A DNA stretch of 22,942 nt from a virus. How positions within the stretch are numbered: position 1 is the stretch's first letter; every line of letters begins with the position of its first letter. Under the pieces are notes generated by a model. That model did no database searches. It was not told the origin of the DNA and was given only the letters and a program-made list of their open reading frames with translations. The translations under genes and the position numbers were made by a program. The stretch covers positions 1-22,942 of the IMG/VR virus record IMGVR_UViG_3300028299_000174; one strand, written 5' to 3'. Of the stretch, positions 1 to 7,435 are shown piece by piece.

Positions 1-114
1 GAAACTCTTGAGGCGTTTCGTGGGCGGATAGAACGGGGGGAGTTGTCATCATATTACGATACGGATGATGAAAAAGAAACAGAGTGTATCGGCATTTGTT
101 CGAGTATCGCATGA
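1..114 (+). CDS. C-terminal tail of an unidentified protein (5' truncated by window)
   Basis: Reading frame 1 is open from the window edge for 37 codons and stops at TGA 112-114. The tail is acidic with several Ser and Cys residues (ends CIGICSSIA). I do not recognise it. Its stop overlaps the ATG at 111 in an ATGA arrangement, the same coupling used by many genes downstream. This suggests it is a real gene end and that the recombinase gene after it is translationally coupled. With only 37 residues visible, the function is unknown. Confidence 0.45.
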   Translation, partial: ETLEAFRGRIERGELSSYYDTDDEKETECIGICSSIA

Positions 115-728
115 AAATCTATAAAATTACAGAAGCAAGCGGTTATCTTGGGGTGTCAATAAACACTCTCAAGACGCTTGCCAACAACGGAAAGATAAAG
201 TCTTTCAAGACTACTGGTGAGCATCGGCGTTTCCGTCAGGAAGACTTAGACGCTTATATGGGAGTCGAGAAAGAGAAGCAAGAAAAGTTGACTGTGATTT
301 ACGCAAGATGTTCAACGGCAAAACAGAAAGAGAATCTTGAACGGCAGAAAGACAGGTTACGGAAACACGCAGAAGCCAAAGGCTACAAGTATGTTTTGAT
401 TGACGAGATTGCCAGCGGAATAAACGAAAAACGAAATGGCATACACAAGTTAATCAAGATGTGCTTTGAGGGTAAAGTTGAACGGGTGCTGATTGAATAC
501 AAAGATAGACTTGCCCGATTTGGATATGAATATCTTGATGCAATTTTTACAAATCTTGAAATTGAAGTTGAGATAATGGAAACCAAAGAAAAGAAATACG
601 AAGAAGAATTAGCAGAGGATATTATGAAAATTCTTACCTGCTATTCAGCGAGATATTACGGTGCAAGAGGTGGCAGAAAGAAGAAAAATCAGGCTGAAAA
701 TACGCCTGTCGAATCTAATGGAATTTGA
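111..728 (+). CDS. tnpA: IS607-type serine recombinase (TnpA-like, MerR HTH + resolvase), no partner tnpB
   Basis: Site-specific serine recombinase of the IS607 TnpA type, 205 residues. Residues 1-50 form a MerR-like winged HTH for DNA binding (KITEASGYLGVSINTLKTL, then the GEHRRFR wing). The catalytic domain follows: YARCSTAKQKENLERQ carries the nucleophilic Ser at residue 68; then DEIASGINEKRNG; then YKDRLARFG (D132, R133, R136), a family hallmark; then the C-terminal CYSARYYGARG helix. The catalytic residues appear intact. I chose ATG 111 over GTG 84 because it starts just before the HTH and overlaps the upstream stop by ATGA. IS607 elements normally place tnpB directly after tnpA, but here a GroES-like gene follows, so this is a solo recombinase: an IS remnant, a tnpB-less element or a phage-adopted gene. 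The family call is firm; the role is not. Confidence 0.9.
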   Translation: MKIYKITEASGYLGVSINTLKTLANNGKIKSFKTTGEHRRFRQEDLDAYMGVEKEKQEKLTVIYARCSTAKQKENLERQKDRLRKHAEAKGYKYVLIDEIASGINEKRNGIHKLIKMCFEGKVERVLIEYKDRLARFGYEYLDAIFTNLEIEVEIMETKEKKYEEELAEDIMKILTCYSARYYGARGGRKKKNQAENTPVESNGI

Positions 729-742
729 AAAGGATGAATATA

Positions 743-1072
743 GTGGATCCGTTAAATAAGAGGGTGCTGGTTGAGCCTGAAGACACCAAGACTAAGGAAC
801 AAAAGACTCCAGGAGGCATAATTATCCCGGGGGATGACAGCGCGGTAAGTTTACCCGGCCAGACTAAGCCTAAGGCGCCGACCAAGGGCCGGGTCATCGC
901 GGTGGCTGGCGATAGTGATATCAAATTTAAGATAACCAGCGGCGATATTGTGCTGTTTTCCAAATATTCTTACACCGAAATAATAGAGGTATCTAAAATA
1001 CCCGGCCAAAAGGACAGGCAATTGTTCTTGATTAAGGATGAGGACATCTTGGCTGTGATAAGAAGCGCTTAA
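743..1072 (+). CDS. groES: GroES-like co-chaperonin (Cpn10 family)
   Basis: Cap subunit for a GroEL-type chaperonin; phage versions (the T4 gp31 principle) help fold capsid protein. The 109 residues show the Cpn10 pattern in order: DPLNKRVLVEPE at the N terminus, a mobile-loop region with TPGGIIIP at 22-29, GRVIAV, GDIVLFSKYSYTEI at 67-80, and IKDEDILAVI near the end, matching the family's roughly 95-100 residue core. Possible starts are TTG 725, ATG 734 and GTG 743. I prefer GTG 743 because AAAAGGA sits about 8-9 bases upstream, whereas ATG 734 has no spaced Shine-Dalgarno. It follows the recombinase gene by 14 bases. Base composition becomes more GC-rich here than in the recombinase, so a mosaic junction near 720 is possible. 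No GroEL gene is in the window, so it presumably pairs with host GroEL. Confidence 0.85.
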   Translation: MDPLNKRVLVEPEDTKTKEQKTPGGIIIPGDDSAVSLPGQTKPKAPTKGRVIAVAGDSDIKFKITSGDIVLFSKYSYTEIIEVSKIPGQKDRQLFLIKDEDILAVIRSA

Positions 1073-1085
1073 GGAGGCGGCCTAA

Positions 1086-1289
1086 ATGGAACAACTCGAA
1101 TTAAAAGAGCCTGTATTTATTTTATCAAAGAAGGATTACGCTACCGGCGAAGTTACCTTTGAGGGCGTTATCGTAGATAACAGTAAGCTAAACCTGCAAC
1201 TCATCCTTACTTTTAAAGACCCCCAGGACGCCGATAAATATTTCTTAAAACTATCGCAGAAGTATAAAATTTATTTTATCCCTGTTTAA
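1086..1289 (+). CDS. small protein of unknown function
   Basis: A 67-residue protein preceded by a perfect AGGAGG Shine-Dalgarno in the gap after the co-chaperonin gene, so it is very likely translated. The sequence alternates short beta-like hydrophobic stretches (EPVFILS, VTFEGVIVD, LQLILTF) with a final helix-like segment (DADKYFLKLSQKYKIYFIPV). There is no signal peptide, transmembrane segment or cysteine. I do not recognise a family. It sits between the co-chaperonin and a coiled-coil protein in the same operon-like run. Confidence 0.7.
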   Translation: MEQLELKEPVFILSKKDYATGEVTFEGVIVDNSKLNLQLILTFKDPQDADKYFLKLSQKYKIYFIPV

Positions 1290-1302
1290 GAAAGGAGCAT
1301 TA

Positions 1303-1722
1303 ATGGAAGATAAAAAGTTGGACGCTTTAAAACTCGAGATCAAGGCTAAACAGGTGGCTGCTATCAAGGAAGCAGTGCGCCTGACCTTCGAGAAGATAGA
1401 GGAATTGGAGAAAGATAAGAACACTATCCAAAACAGGATCAAGATTTATAAGCACGACTTATTCGATTTAAAGGATGGCCGGCTGGACAGGATATTGGAA
1501 CGCCAGTCATTGGATGCCAATGCCAGGTCGATAAGTGTCATTACCATAGCTAAATCGATTAACCAGGCCATTAATACCTCACCCTGGTATGAGGAATATG
1601 TTGTTAGTATCCCGGGATTAGAACTTCCTGAGATAAAAGATGTTAAAATAAATAATTCAATCACCAAGACCCATGCTTCTGGGACCTATAAATTAAGCGA
1701 CGGTTCTATAAGATCGCTTTAA
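1303..1722 (+). CDS. coiled-coil protein of unknown function
   Basis: A 139-residue protein with a good Shine-Dalgarno (AAAGGAG) just upstream. Residues 1-60 are rich in Lys, Glu, Leu and Ile with heptad-like spacing (KLDALKLEIKAKQVAAIKEAVRL, FEKIEELEKDK), so a long helix or coiled coil is likely. The C-terminal half is less charged and ends in a beta-like SGTYKLSDGS. It has no catalytic motif or membrane segment that I can see. A structural or scaffolding accessory role would fit a phage operon, but that is inference. Confidence 0.7.
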   Translation: MEDKKLDALKLEIKAKQVAAIKEAVRLTFEKIEELEKDKNTIQNRIKIYKHDLFDLKDGRLDRILERQSLDANARSISVITIAKSINQAINTSPWYEEYVVSIPGLELPEIKDVKINNSITKTHASGTYKLSDGSIRSL

Positions 1723-1731
1723 GGGGTAAGA

Positions 1732-2274
1732 ATGATAAAATATGATGTCAATTATTACTTCAATCTTTTAAGGATCCACACCCATACCGCCAAACAAATC
1801 AATGATATTCGCTGGGATTTTGTTTCCGCTCTGCATTTTAATAATAAGTGGCCGGTAGTCCTGGACTACGGCTGCGGAGTGGGTTGGTTTTCCGCGTTCA
1901 AGCCTTCCTATATTAAAGACGAGAATATGGACACCTTCGATATTATGCCGGTGCCGCAGACAGGAATCCGCCATAAGCAGTATGACCTGATTACTCTTTG
2001 GGATGTCTTGGAGCATATTCCTGATTTTACGGACTTAGCGCCTTTATTGCAGAATACCGATTTTGTGGCCATAGCCATGCCGATAAAACCTATCGGCGTA
2101 TTTTGGGATAAGTGGAAGCATTTTAAGCCCGGAGAGCACCTGCATTACTACAGCGTTGAGTTATTGGAAGCGCTATTTAAGTTTTATGGTTTCTCACTAT
2201 TGGTAAATTCAATGTCGGAATGTCCGCCAAGAGAAGACATACACTCAATAATATTCCAGAAGGACGGTGCATAA
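1732..2274 (+). CDS. class I SAM-dependent methyltransferase (small, UbiG/Methyltransf_23-like)
   Basis: A 180-residue methyltransferase-like protein. Motif I for SAM binding is VLDYGCGVG (residues 43-51). A shortened central part follows, with DLITLWDVLEHIPD (motif IV-like, typical of methyltransferases acting on small molecules or sugars), then the post-motif HFKPGEHLHYYSVELLEALFKFYGF seen in the Methyltransf_23 group. It is shorter than the usual 220-250 residues, with the beta2 segment compressed between GWFSAF and DTFDIMP. AAGGGG precedes the ATG. Its stop codon TAA overlaps the next start (ATAATG). It opens a cassette with four more methyltransferase domains and four glycosyltransferase-like domains, so a sugar or glycan O-methylation role is inferred. 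The substrate cannot be read from the sequence. Confidence 0.8.
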   Translation: MIKYDVNYYFNLLRIHTHTAKQINDIRWDFVSALHFNNKWPVVLDYGCGVGWFSAFKPSYIKDENMDTFDIMPVPQTGIRHKQYDLITLWDVLEHIPDFTDLAPLLQNTDFVAIAMPIKPIGVFWDKWKHFKPGEHLHYYSVELLEALFKFYGFSLLVNSMSECPPREDIHSIIFQKDGA

Positions 2275-2510
2275 TGGGAAAAGAAAAGTTAAAAATAGAA
2301 AAACTGGAAGGCACAATTGCCTACGTAACCGGGATAGAAATCGAACAGATAAACACTAATGATTTTATCATTTTTAAAGTAAGTTCTAATGATGATCTGC
2401 AGGTAATCAATAATATCATCGGGCAATTAAAGGCTAAAGGCGTAAAGAAGAATTTTATCATACTGCCAAAAACAATTGAATACTGCGTATTCAGAAAAGG
2501 AGACAAGTAA
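2274..2510 (+). CDS. small protein of unknown function
   Basis: A 78-residue protein. The frame stays open upstream to 2220, but ATG 2274 is the likely start: AGAAGGA lies about 9 bases before it and the start overlaps the previous stop. The stop TAA shares bases with the next ATG (TAATG at 2508-2512), implying coupled translation. The sequence has a beta-alpha look (IAYVTGIEIEQIN, DFIIFKVSSNDDLQVINNIIGQLKAKGVKKNFIILP). No known motif is recognised. Its position between a methyltransferase and a glycosyltransferase fusion suggests an accessory role. Confidence 0.65.
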   Translation: MGKEKLKIEKLEGTIAYVTGIEIEQINTNDFIIFKVSSNDDLQVINNIIGQLKAKGVKKNFIILPKTIEYCVFRKGDK

Positions 2511-4255
2511 TGGAAAAAATCGTCTTAGTTAATGATTTAAGTCCCGGGGATATACTGATAATGTCAATTGCGCTGCGCTCTTTACATAAGGCTCATCCGG
2601 GTAAATACATTACCGATGTCAGGACTCCCTGCAATGAGATTTACCAGAATAGCCCTTATATCACGCATATCGATGTTCCTGATCCTGCGGCCGCGAATAA
2701 AGCGATTGAGGACCTGAAGAAGAACGAAAGCTTGCCTCCTGTTTTAGTCGGGGACACTAAATATATAATTTCGCACTATCCTTTGATCCATATCTCTGGT
2801 ATGTCGGGCCTGCCTTTCGCTGATGGGCATAGGATGTTCTTAGCGCAGAAGTTAGGTATCGATATACCTCGCACCGGGATGAAACCGGATATCTTCTTCT
2901 CTAAAGAAGAACTGTCGCTGCCTAGACAGGTAGAGGGCAAATACTGGATAATAAATGCCGGCGTAAAGAATGATTATACTTTAAAATACTATCCGTATTA
3001 TCAGCAGGTTGTGGATTTGCTTAAAGACAAGATTAAATTCGTTCAGGTAGGCCATTCAGCTCATACCCACCCGCTATTGGACGGCGTAATCGATTTAAGA
3101 GGTAAAACTAACCTCAGGCAGCTTTTCTTGTTGTCGAAATATGCCGAGGGCGCCATATGCCCGGTATCCATGCAGATGGTTATCATGGCCGCGTTATCCA
3201 AGCCCTGCGTCGTTGTTTCGGGAGCTCGGGAAGGCGTAAGATGGCAGTTAAATCCGGATCACCGCTTCCTCTATACTAATGGCGCGCTTAAATGCGCTGT
3301 ATATGACGGGTGCTGGAGGTCGAGGATAGAGGAATGCACTTTTAAGGCCGAGAATAAAACTCCGATGTGTATGGAGTTAATTCGGCCCGAAGATATTGCC
3401 AGGGCTGTTGAAATTTATTATTTAGGCGGAGTATTAAGATATGAAAATGAAAAACCAGTTATACTTAACTTAAAAGGAGAAGATAAAATGGAAGATAAAA
3501 ATAAAACCGGCGGGCCTTTTATTCTAAATTTAAATAAGGAAGTAACACCAAAGAAAGATGAATTGAAAGGGACTGCGAATATACCTGAAGAATTGGGTGA
3601 TTTTTATCATCAACCCCAGACTGACTCCGCGATATTTAATACTATGCGTATATTAAAACAGATAAATCCAGAAGATAAGTATCTTGAGGCCTATCTTTGG
3701 CATTACAATAAAAATAAAGATAAATTTATGGATACTTATCACTTTGCTTGGTTCTTAGGTTCAGTTATTGAGCCAAAGAGAATTTTGGAAATCGGCTGCC
3801 GAACAGGGATATCGATTTGCCAGTTGCTATCCGCTTTTATAGATACAAATATCATTGAGCGTATAGTTCTTTGCGATACCTTTACCGAGGCTCCGGCCAC
3901 ACCTGAGGTAGTGTTCAATAATCTTAAATATTTAAATCTTCCGGTGGATAAAGTTCAATTCTTGGTAGGAGATTCCTTAGCGCAGATACCGGCCTACGCC
4001 CAGAAATTTCCGGATTATAAGTTTGATTACATTTTAGTTGACGGAAACCACGATAAAGACTATGCCAGGCAGGATCTTGCTAATGCGGTAAATATATTAG
4101 ATATCGGCGGTTTTATTGTTTTCGATGATTTGACCCCTGACGGTTGTTCCCTGCAGGATGTCTGGGACGAATTCAAGAAGATCAATGCCGCTAATTTTAC
4201 ATTTATGGAAAATCATGACGGAAAGGGAATAGGCGTTGCCAAAAAGATTTCCTAA
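2510..4255 (+). CDS. bifunctional GT9-like glycosyltransferase / class I methyltransferase fusion
   Basis: A 581-residue two-domain protein. Residues 1 to about 310 resemble GT-B glycosyltransferases of the GT9 (heptosyltransferase-like) type: an N-terminal NDLSPGDILIMSIALRSLHKAHPG, a central WIINAGVKNDYTLKYYP, and a C-terminal ICPVSMQMVIMAALSKPCVVVSG at the usual acceptor/nucleotide-sugar site. A linker (about 310-335) contains a repeated ILNL motif. Residues from about 340 to 581 are a Methyltransf_24-like domain: ILEIGCRTG (motif I, about 425-433), YILVDGNHD (about 505-513), and GGFIVFDDL. An in-frame ATG with a strong Shine-Dalgarno lies exactly at the domain boundary (separate entry), so the methyltransferase may also be made alone. 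Acceptor and donor are unknown. Domain calls come from motif patterns. Confidence 0.8.
   Translation: MEKIVLVNDLSPGDILIMSIALRSLHKAHPGKYITDVRTPCNEIYQNSPYITHIDVPDPAAANKAIEDLKKNESLPPVLVGDTKYIISHYPLIHISGMSGLPFADGHRMFLAQKLGIDIPRTGMKPDIFFSKEELSLPRQVEGKYWIINAGVKNDYTLKYYPYYQQVVDLLKDKIKFVQVGHSAHTHPLLDGVIDLRGKTNLRQLFLLSKYAEGAICPVSMQMVIMAALSKPCVVVSGAREGVRWQLNPDHRFLYTNGALKCAVYDGCWRSRIEECTFKAENKTPMCMELIRPEDIARAVEIYYLGGVLRYENEKPVILNLKGEDKMEDKNKTGGPFILNLNKEVTPKKDELKGTANIPEELGDFYHQPQTDSAIFNTMRILKQINPEDKYLEAYLWHYNKNKDKFMDTYHFAWFLGSVIEPKRILEIGCRTGISICQLLSAFIDTNIIERIVLCDTFTEAPATPEVVFNNLKYLNLPVDKVQFLVGDSLAQIPAYAQKFPDYKFDYILVDGNHDKDYARQDLANAVNILDIGGFIVFDDLTPDGCSLQDVWDEFKKINAANFTFMENHDGKGIGVAKKIS
3474..3490 (+). 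promoter_or_regulatory. internal Shine-Dalgarno and in-frame ATG at domain boundary
   Basis: AAGGAG at 3474-3479 is followed after 8 bases by ATG 3488-3490, in frame with the fusion gene (Met327). Initiation here would give a free 255-residue methyltransferase. The site is as good as any gene start in this operon and falls in the low-complexity linker between domains. Whether it is used cannot be read from the sequence. Confidence 0.5.
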
Positions 4256-4564
4256 CGTAAATTTATATGAAAAACTTGGATTACCTAATTTTTGCAGCAA
4301 ACAAGATGTCAATAAGAAGCGCAGAGAATTAGCGTTAATCCATCATCCTGACAGAGGCGGAATCAGGAATTGATGAAGTTAATAAATGCCGCTTGCGATA
4401 TATTGGTAAATGATAAAGATGAATACGATAATCATTTGAAAGCATTGTTAAGTCCGCTAGAGGCCTCTATATTTCATATAGTAATAAGAACTTATGGGAA
4501 TGGCTGGACTTACACAAGTCAGAATTATACAGATAATTCTACTAATGGAAGCGGATATTTCTAA
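4236..4564 (+). pseudogene. J-domain (DnaJ-like) protein split by a one-base frameshift
   Basis: Joining two frames gives a J-domain: LYEKLGLPNFCSKQDVNKKRREL, then HHPDRGG with the diagnostic HPD loop, then NQELMKLINAACDILVND with EYD, the usual helix III ending. The first frame most plausibly starts at TTG 4236 (GGAAAGGGA upstream, inside the end of the previous gene) and stops at TGA 4371-4373, right after HPDRGGIRN. Helix III continues in the other frame from about 4361 to the TAA at 4562-4564. One base missing after the GG at 4359-4360 explains the break. The distal frame could restart at TTG 4370 or ATG 4373, giving about 64 residues, but that would lack HPD. It is therefore a recent pseudogene, a sequencing error, or less likely a reinitiation pair. 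J-domains recruit Hsp70 (DnaK). Confidence 0.65.
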
Positions 4565-4722
4565 TGGAAGACGATTGTCCTAAACAGAAAATAAAAGTTG
4601 AACAAAGGACACATAATATGTCTAGATACAGCGTTATGGTATGTATAAACCAAGAGTGCCATAAGAAATGCGACCGGGAAAGACTGCCTACAATACAAGA
4701 AAGAATGGAATTCAATGGATAA
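4564..4722 (+). CDS. small Cys-rich (possible zinc-binding) protein
   Basis: A 52-residue reading frame between the broken J-domain gene and the next methyltransferase. ATG 4564 overlaps the preceding TAA (TAATG); a second candidate start is the Met at codon 19. It contains Cys at residues 5, 27, 33 and 37 (VCINQECHKKCDRE), a spacing like the short Cys-rich phage proteins with a C-x5-C-x3-C-x-R core, which could bind one metal ion. Its last 8 bases overlap the next gene's start at 4715. Filling the gap exactly with coupled overlaps at both ends supports it as a real gene. The function is unknown. Confidence 0.5.
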   Translation: MEDDCPKQKIKVEQRTHNMSRYSVMVCINQECHKKCDRERLPTIQERMEFNG

Positions 4723-5392
4723 GAAATTAGTTACCTATTTTAACCGCTATATCGAACACCCAAAAGATGTTGAATATTTTACGCAACATCCAGCACCGAT
4801 TATGGAGTTGATCCATTCAGCGCATTTTATTAATATCAATTCTACGATAACTTTCTTCGGCCCTATGCTTTATTTTCTTGCTAGGGCAATAGAAGCGCAT
4901 AAGATTTTGGAAATAGGCCATGCTGAGTGCTATACCGCATGGTATCTAGCTAATGCGGTCAAGGATAACGGCGTAAGATATCAGATAGATAACGGCCAGT
5001 ATTATGGGATTGATATAGTGCAGACTGATTTAGCTAAAAAAAGATTAGATGGCCTGCCGGCGACAATAATCAATATGGATTCGATTAATCTTACGGCTGA
5101 AACATTTAAGGATATCGAATTTGATTTGATCTTCCAAGACGGCGCCCACGATACCAAACACGTTATGCATGAGCTCGAGGTCTTATATCCTAGGATTAAA
5201 GGCAACGGCCAGGGATATTTTATTATGCATGATGTTTATGGGCCTTCAGAGGAAGCATTCCATAAAATAATTCCTTTTTTGAATAATCATTATAATTTCG
5301 AGTGGTGCAGGATATGGTCTTCCGCTTATGGATTAGCGATTTTGCGTAAGATGGACGGTTATGATTCGGAAAAGAGGTATTGGAAAGAATGA
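4715..5392 (+). CDS. class I SAM-dependent methyltransferase (Methyltransf_24-like)
   Basis: A 225-residue methyltransferase-like protein. After a helical N-terminal cap, motif I reads HKILEIGHAECYTAW (residues 62-76), with the Gly-rich loop reduced to GHAE, so SAM binding may be atypical. The acidic beta2 end is YGIDIVQ. The beta4 strand is DLIFQDGAHD (D142, H145), the metal or substrate site pattern of Methyltransf_24 and CmcI-like enzymes. GQGYFIMHDVYG closes the core. It overlaps the Cys-rich gene upstream by 8 bases and the glycosyltransferase downstream by ATGA. It is related in pattern to the methyltransferase domain of the 2510 fusion and to the protein at 6893, so duplication within the cassette is likely. 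Confidence 0.75.
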   Translation: MDKKLVTYFNRYIEHPKDVEYFTQHPAPIMELIHSAHFININSTITFFGPMLYFLARAIEAHKILEIGHAECYTAWYLANAVKDNGVRYQIDNGQYYGIDIVQTDLAKKRLDGLPATIINMDSINLTAETFKDIEFDLIFQDGAHDTKHVMHELEVLYPRIKGNGQGYFIMHDVYGPSEEAFHKIIPFLNNHYNFEWCRIWSSAYGLAILRKMDGYDSEKRYWKE

Positions 5393-6348
5393 AACCTAAA
5401 AGCGATTACGCATTTATAGTTGGTTCTTCTAACGCTTATAGTTTTGGATTAATTTCAACTATGAACGCACAGAATTATTTCAAAACTAATGCCGATTGGG
5501 AGATAGTCCATGATGATCTATGGGATCCTAGACATAGAGAAAGAATCACAGAAGCATTTCCATTCAATGTAAATTGGTATAGATTAGATACGTTAATATC
5601 TGAATATAAAAATAGTTTTGTAGATAAAAGAAGTAATCAAGCATATCCTATGCTTGATCCATGGTTTCCTGTTTCTTTATTGGCGCGAAAATTATTAAAA
5701 GAAGGTAAGTATAAATCTGTTTGTTTGCTGCAGGCAGATCAGTTTGTTTTTGCGAATTTAGATATTTATTTTAAGATATCCGAATCCGGTATATTTATTT
5801 CCGGTGAATTTCCATTCAGCTTTGCTAAGGTTCAAGATATGCCTTTCGGTAATGATAAAGGAATTTGGGATAGGTCGATGTGCGCCGCTTTTGATTCTAT
5901 AAACTTTTCTGGATATCAATATTCGGAAGTTTTTTTTGATTTAGTCAATTTCCAGACAGAAGACCCGTTTAAAGGAGAAGCCACGCATCCGATGATCTGT
6001 CATAATAGGTCTATCTGTAAACATGTTCCTAAGGATAGAATTTTAGGTCTAGATAGGTATCTATGGGTATGCGATTCTATTTGGGCTGAAACTTTATTGC
6101 GGATAGGTCCCACTGGAGATACAATATTTAATAGTATAGGTCAGCAACTTTACGGTTGGCATTGTCGCTGGTGGCAGGAAGGCCGGATCGCTTCAGAACT
6201 TGATATACATAAAAACAGTAAAGATGTTATTGATAAGATAGAATATAATTATAATTTAGTTAAATCTTTTATGGAAAAATTCAATAATATGATACCAGAA
6301 ATTAGTTCAGATGTTTATGAAAAAGGTTTTATAAAAAGGCCAAAATGA
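5389..6348 (+). CDS. GT-A fold glycosyltransferase-like protein (GT8/DUF5672-like)
   Basis: A 319-residue protein. The start is ATG 5389, overlapping the upstream stop, rather than TTG 5380. The N terminus (YAFIVGSSNAYSFGLISTMNAQNY) is a nucleotide-sugar-binding Rossmann-like strand and turn similar to the start of the protein at 8596 (YAFVVCADIRYLPEVVAELNSL). The position of the DxD motif is occupied by LLQADQFVFANLDIYF (Q115, A116, D117), so the first Asp is Gln, as in QxD-type DUF5672 proteins. The C-terminal part is rich in aromatics and Cys (YGWHCRWWQEGR). No signal peptide or membrane segment is seen, so it is likely cytoplasmic. I infer a glycosyltransferase; catalytic competence is uncertain because of the motif change. 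Confidence 0.65.
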   Translation: MKPKSDYAFIVGSSNAYSFGLISTMNAQNYFKTNADWEIVHDDLWDPRHRERITEAFPFNVNWYRLDTLISEYKNSFVDKRSNQAYPMLDPWFPVSLLARKLLKEGKYKSVCLLQADQFVFANLDIYFKISESGIFISGEFPFSFAKVQDMPFGNDKGIWDRSMCAAFDSINFSGYQYSEVFFDLVNFQTEDPFKGEATHPMICHNRSICKHVPKDRILGLDRYLWVCDSIWAETLLRIGPTGDTIFNSIGQQLYGWHCRWWQEGRIASELDIHKNSKDVIDKIEYNYNLVKSFMEKFNNMIPEISSDVYEKGFIKRPK

Positions 6349-6896
6349 TATATACCATAGGCGACAGTCATTGCTGGCATGCATGGCTTAAAATACCCGG
6401 AGTTATCACTAGGACCTGCGGGCCTATGACAATGCATAGTTTAGGGTTATCTAAACCGATATTGGTTAAAGATATACCAATCGATGCTGGTATTGTTTTT
6501 TGTTGGGGTGAGATTGATTGCAGGTGCCATGTTCATAAATACCAGCCCTGGCAGAACACAATAGATATATTGGTAAAGAATTATTTAGATACGATAAGGT
6601 TAAATGCTGCGGTAAATAAGAATATCCTGATTTATAATGTAGTACCGCCTCCGCGACGCTCATTAGCTTCTGAAAACGCTGGATTTCCATTCTTAGGATC
6701 GGATATCGAACGGTTGGATTATGTCAAATATATGAATAAGAAATTAAGTGAATCCGAGTTTGTTTTCATAGATGTTTACGATAAATACGCCGATAGTGAA
6801 GGATTTTTGAATATGAGTTTAAGTGATAATCATGTCCATATAGAAAATGAGGTATATTTAGCTGAATGGCTAAATAAAAACAGAGGTTTACTATGA
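6345..6896 (+). CDS. SGNH-hydrolase superfamily protein
   Basis: A 183-residue protein with the SGNH layout: block I YTIGDSHC with the nucleophile Ser8, a Gly at GP (26-27), block III-like WGEIDCRCH (55-62; the usual Asn is replaced by the EID form seen in many phage and polysaccharide-cluster members), and block V LSDNHVHI near the C terminus supplying Asp161 and His163 or His165. Such proteins are esterases or acetyltransferases/deacetylases acting on glycans, so an O-acyl editing role fits the neighbouring glycosyltransferases. The gene overlaps both neighbours by ATGA-type junctions. There is no signal peptide, so it should act in the cytoplasm before or during assembly. The substrate is unknown. 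Confidence 0.75.
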   Translation: MIYTIGDSHCWHAWLKIPGVITRTCGPMTMHSLGLSKPILVKDIPIDAGIVFCWGEIDCRCHVHKYQPWQNTIDILVKNYLDTIRLNAAVNKNILIYNVVPPPRRSLASENAGFPFLGSDIERLDYVKYMNKKLSESEFVFIDVYDKYADSEGFLNMSLSDNHVHIENEVYLAEWLNKNRGLL

Positions 6897-7435
6897 TGCA
6901 ATCAGCAGTAGTCCAAGATTTATTCAAGCGTCATTTTAAGGATGTAAGGGTTACGGGGATTGAAATCGGCACTAAATGCGCCGATTTAACTGTGGCGATA
7001 TTATCGGCACTCCCTAATTGTTTCCTATATACAATCGATCCTTGGGAACACCGCGAAGGAGATCAAGTTCCTCCCGGTGATGAGCCGTATGAGGCCGGCC
7101 AACCGCAATCATATCATGATAATAATAAATCGCATGCTATAAAACGACTTATGGTACCTGAGTATAAAAATAGAGTAATAATTATTCAGCATAAAAGTTC
7201 TGATGTTTCTGATAGGTTTACTAAAGAAGGATTTGATTTTGTCTGGATAGACGGAGATCATAGCAAGAGTGGGATCACCAGAGATTTGGAATTATATTAT
7301 CCGTTAGTCAAGCCGGGAGGGATATTTGGTGGGCATGATTATTTACAATGCCACCCACTTACCGAAATTATTAAAGAAAGGTTTGACGATAGGATTATAA
7401 CCGGAGATGATTTTACCTGGTATATCATAAAATAA
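6893..7435 (+). CDS. class I SAM-dependent methyltransferase (Methyltransf_24-like)
   Basis: A 180-residue methyltransferase-like protein. Motif I is TGIEIGTKCADLT (21-33), beta2 ends in LYTIDPWEH (45-53), and beta4 is FVWIDGDHS (D120, D122, H123), followed by VKPGGIFGGHDY (139-150). The IDGDHS / GGHDY pair is characteristic of Methyltransf_24 proteins found in glycan and phage clusters. Compared with the 4715 protein the glycine loop is more canonical. ATG 6893 is followed by a second ATG at 6896, and either may be used. Its stop TAA is immediately followed by the next ATG at 7436. The substrate is inferred to be a sugar made or attached by the neighbouring enzymes. Confidence 0.8.
   Translation: MMQSAVVQDLFKRHFKDVRVTGIEIGTKCADLTVAILSALPNCFLYTIDPWEHREGDQVPPGDEPYEAGQPQSYHDNNKSHAIKRLMVPEYKNRVIIIQHKSSDVSDRFTKEGFDFVWIDGDHSKSGITRDLELYYPLVKPGGIFGGHDYLQCHPLTEIIKERFDDRIITGDDFTWYIIK

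Noticed and set aside
84-110. GTG 84 as start of the recombinase
   Set aside because: It would add nine residues not seen before the HTH in this family; ATG 111 overlaps the upstream stop as other genes here do.
2220-2510. Longer start for the small gene at 2274
   Set aside because: The extra 18 residues lie inside the previous gene and the strong Shine-Dalgarno points to ATG 2274.
4236-4564. Programmed ribosomal frameshift in the J-domain gene
   Set aside because: No slippery heptamer or stimulatory structure is evident at about 4360; mutation or sequencing error is simpler.
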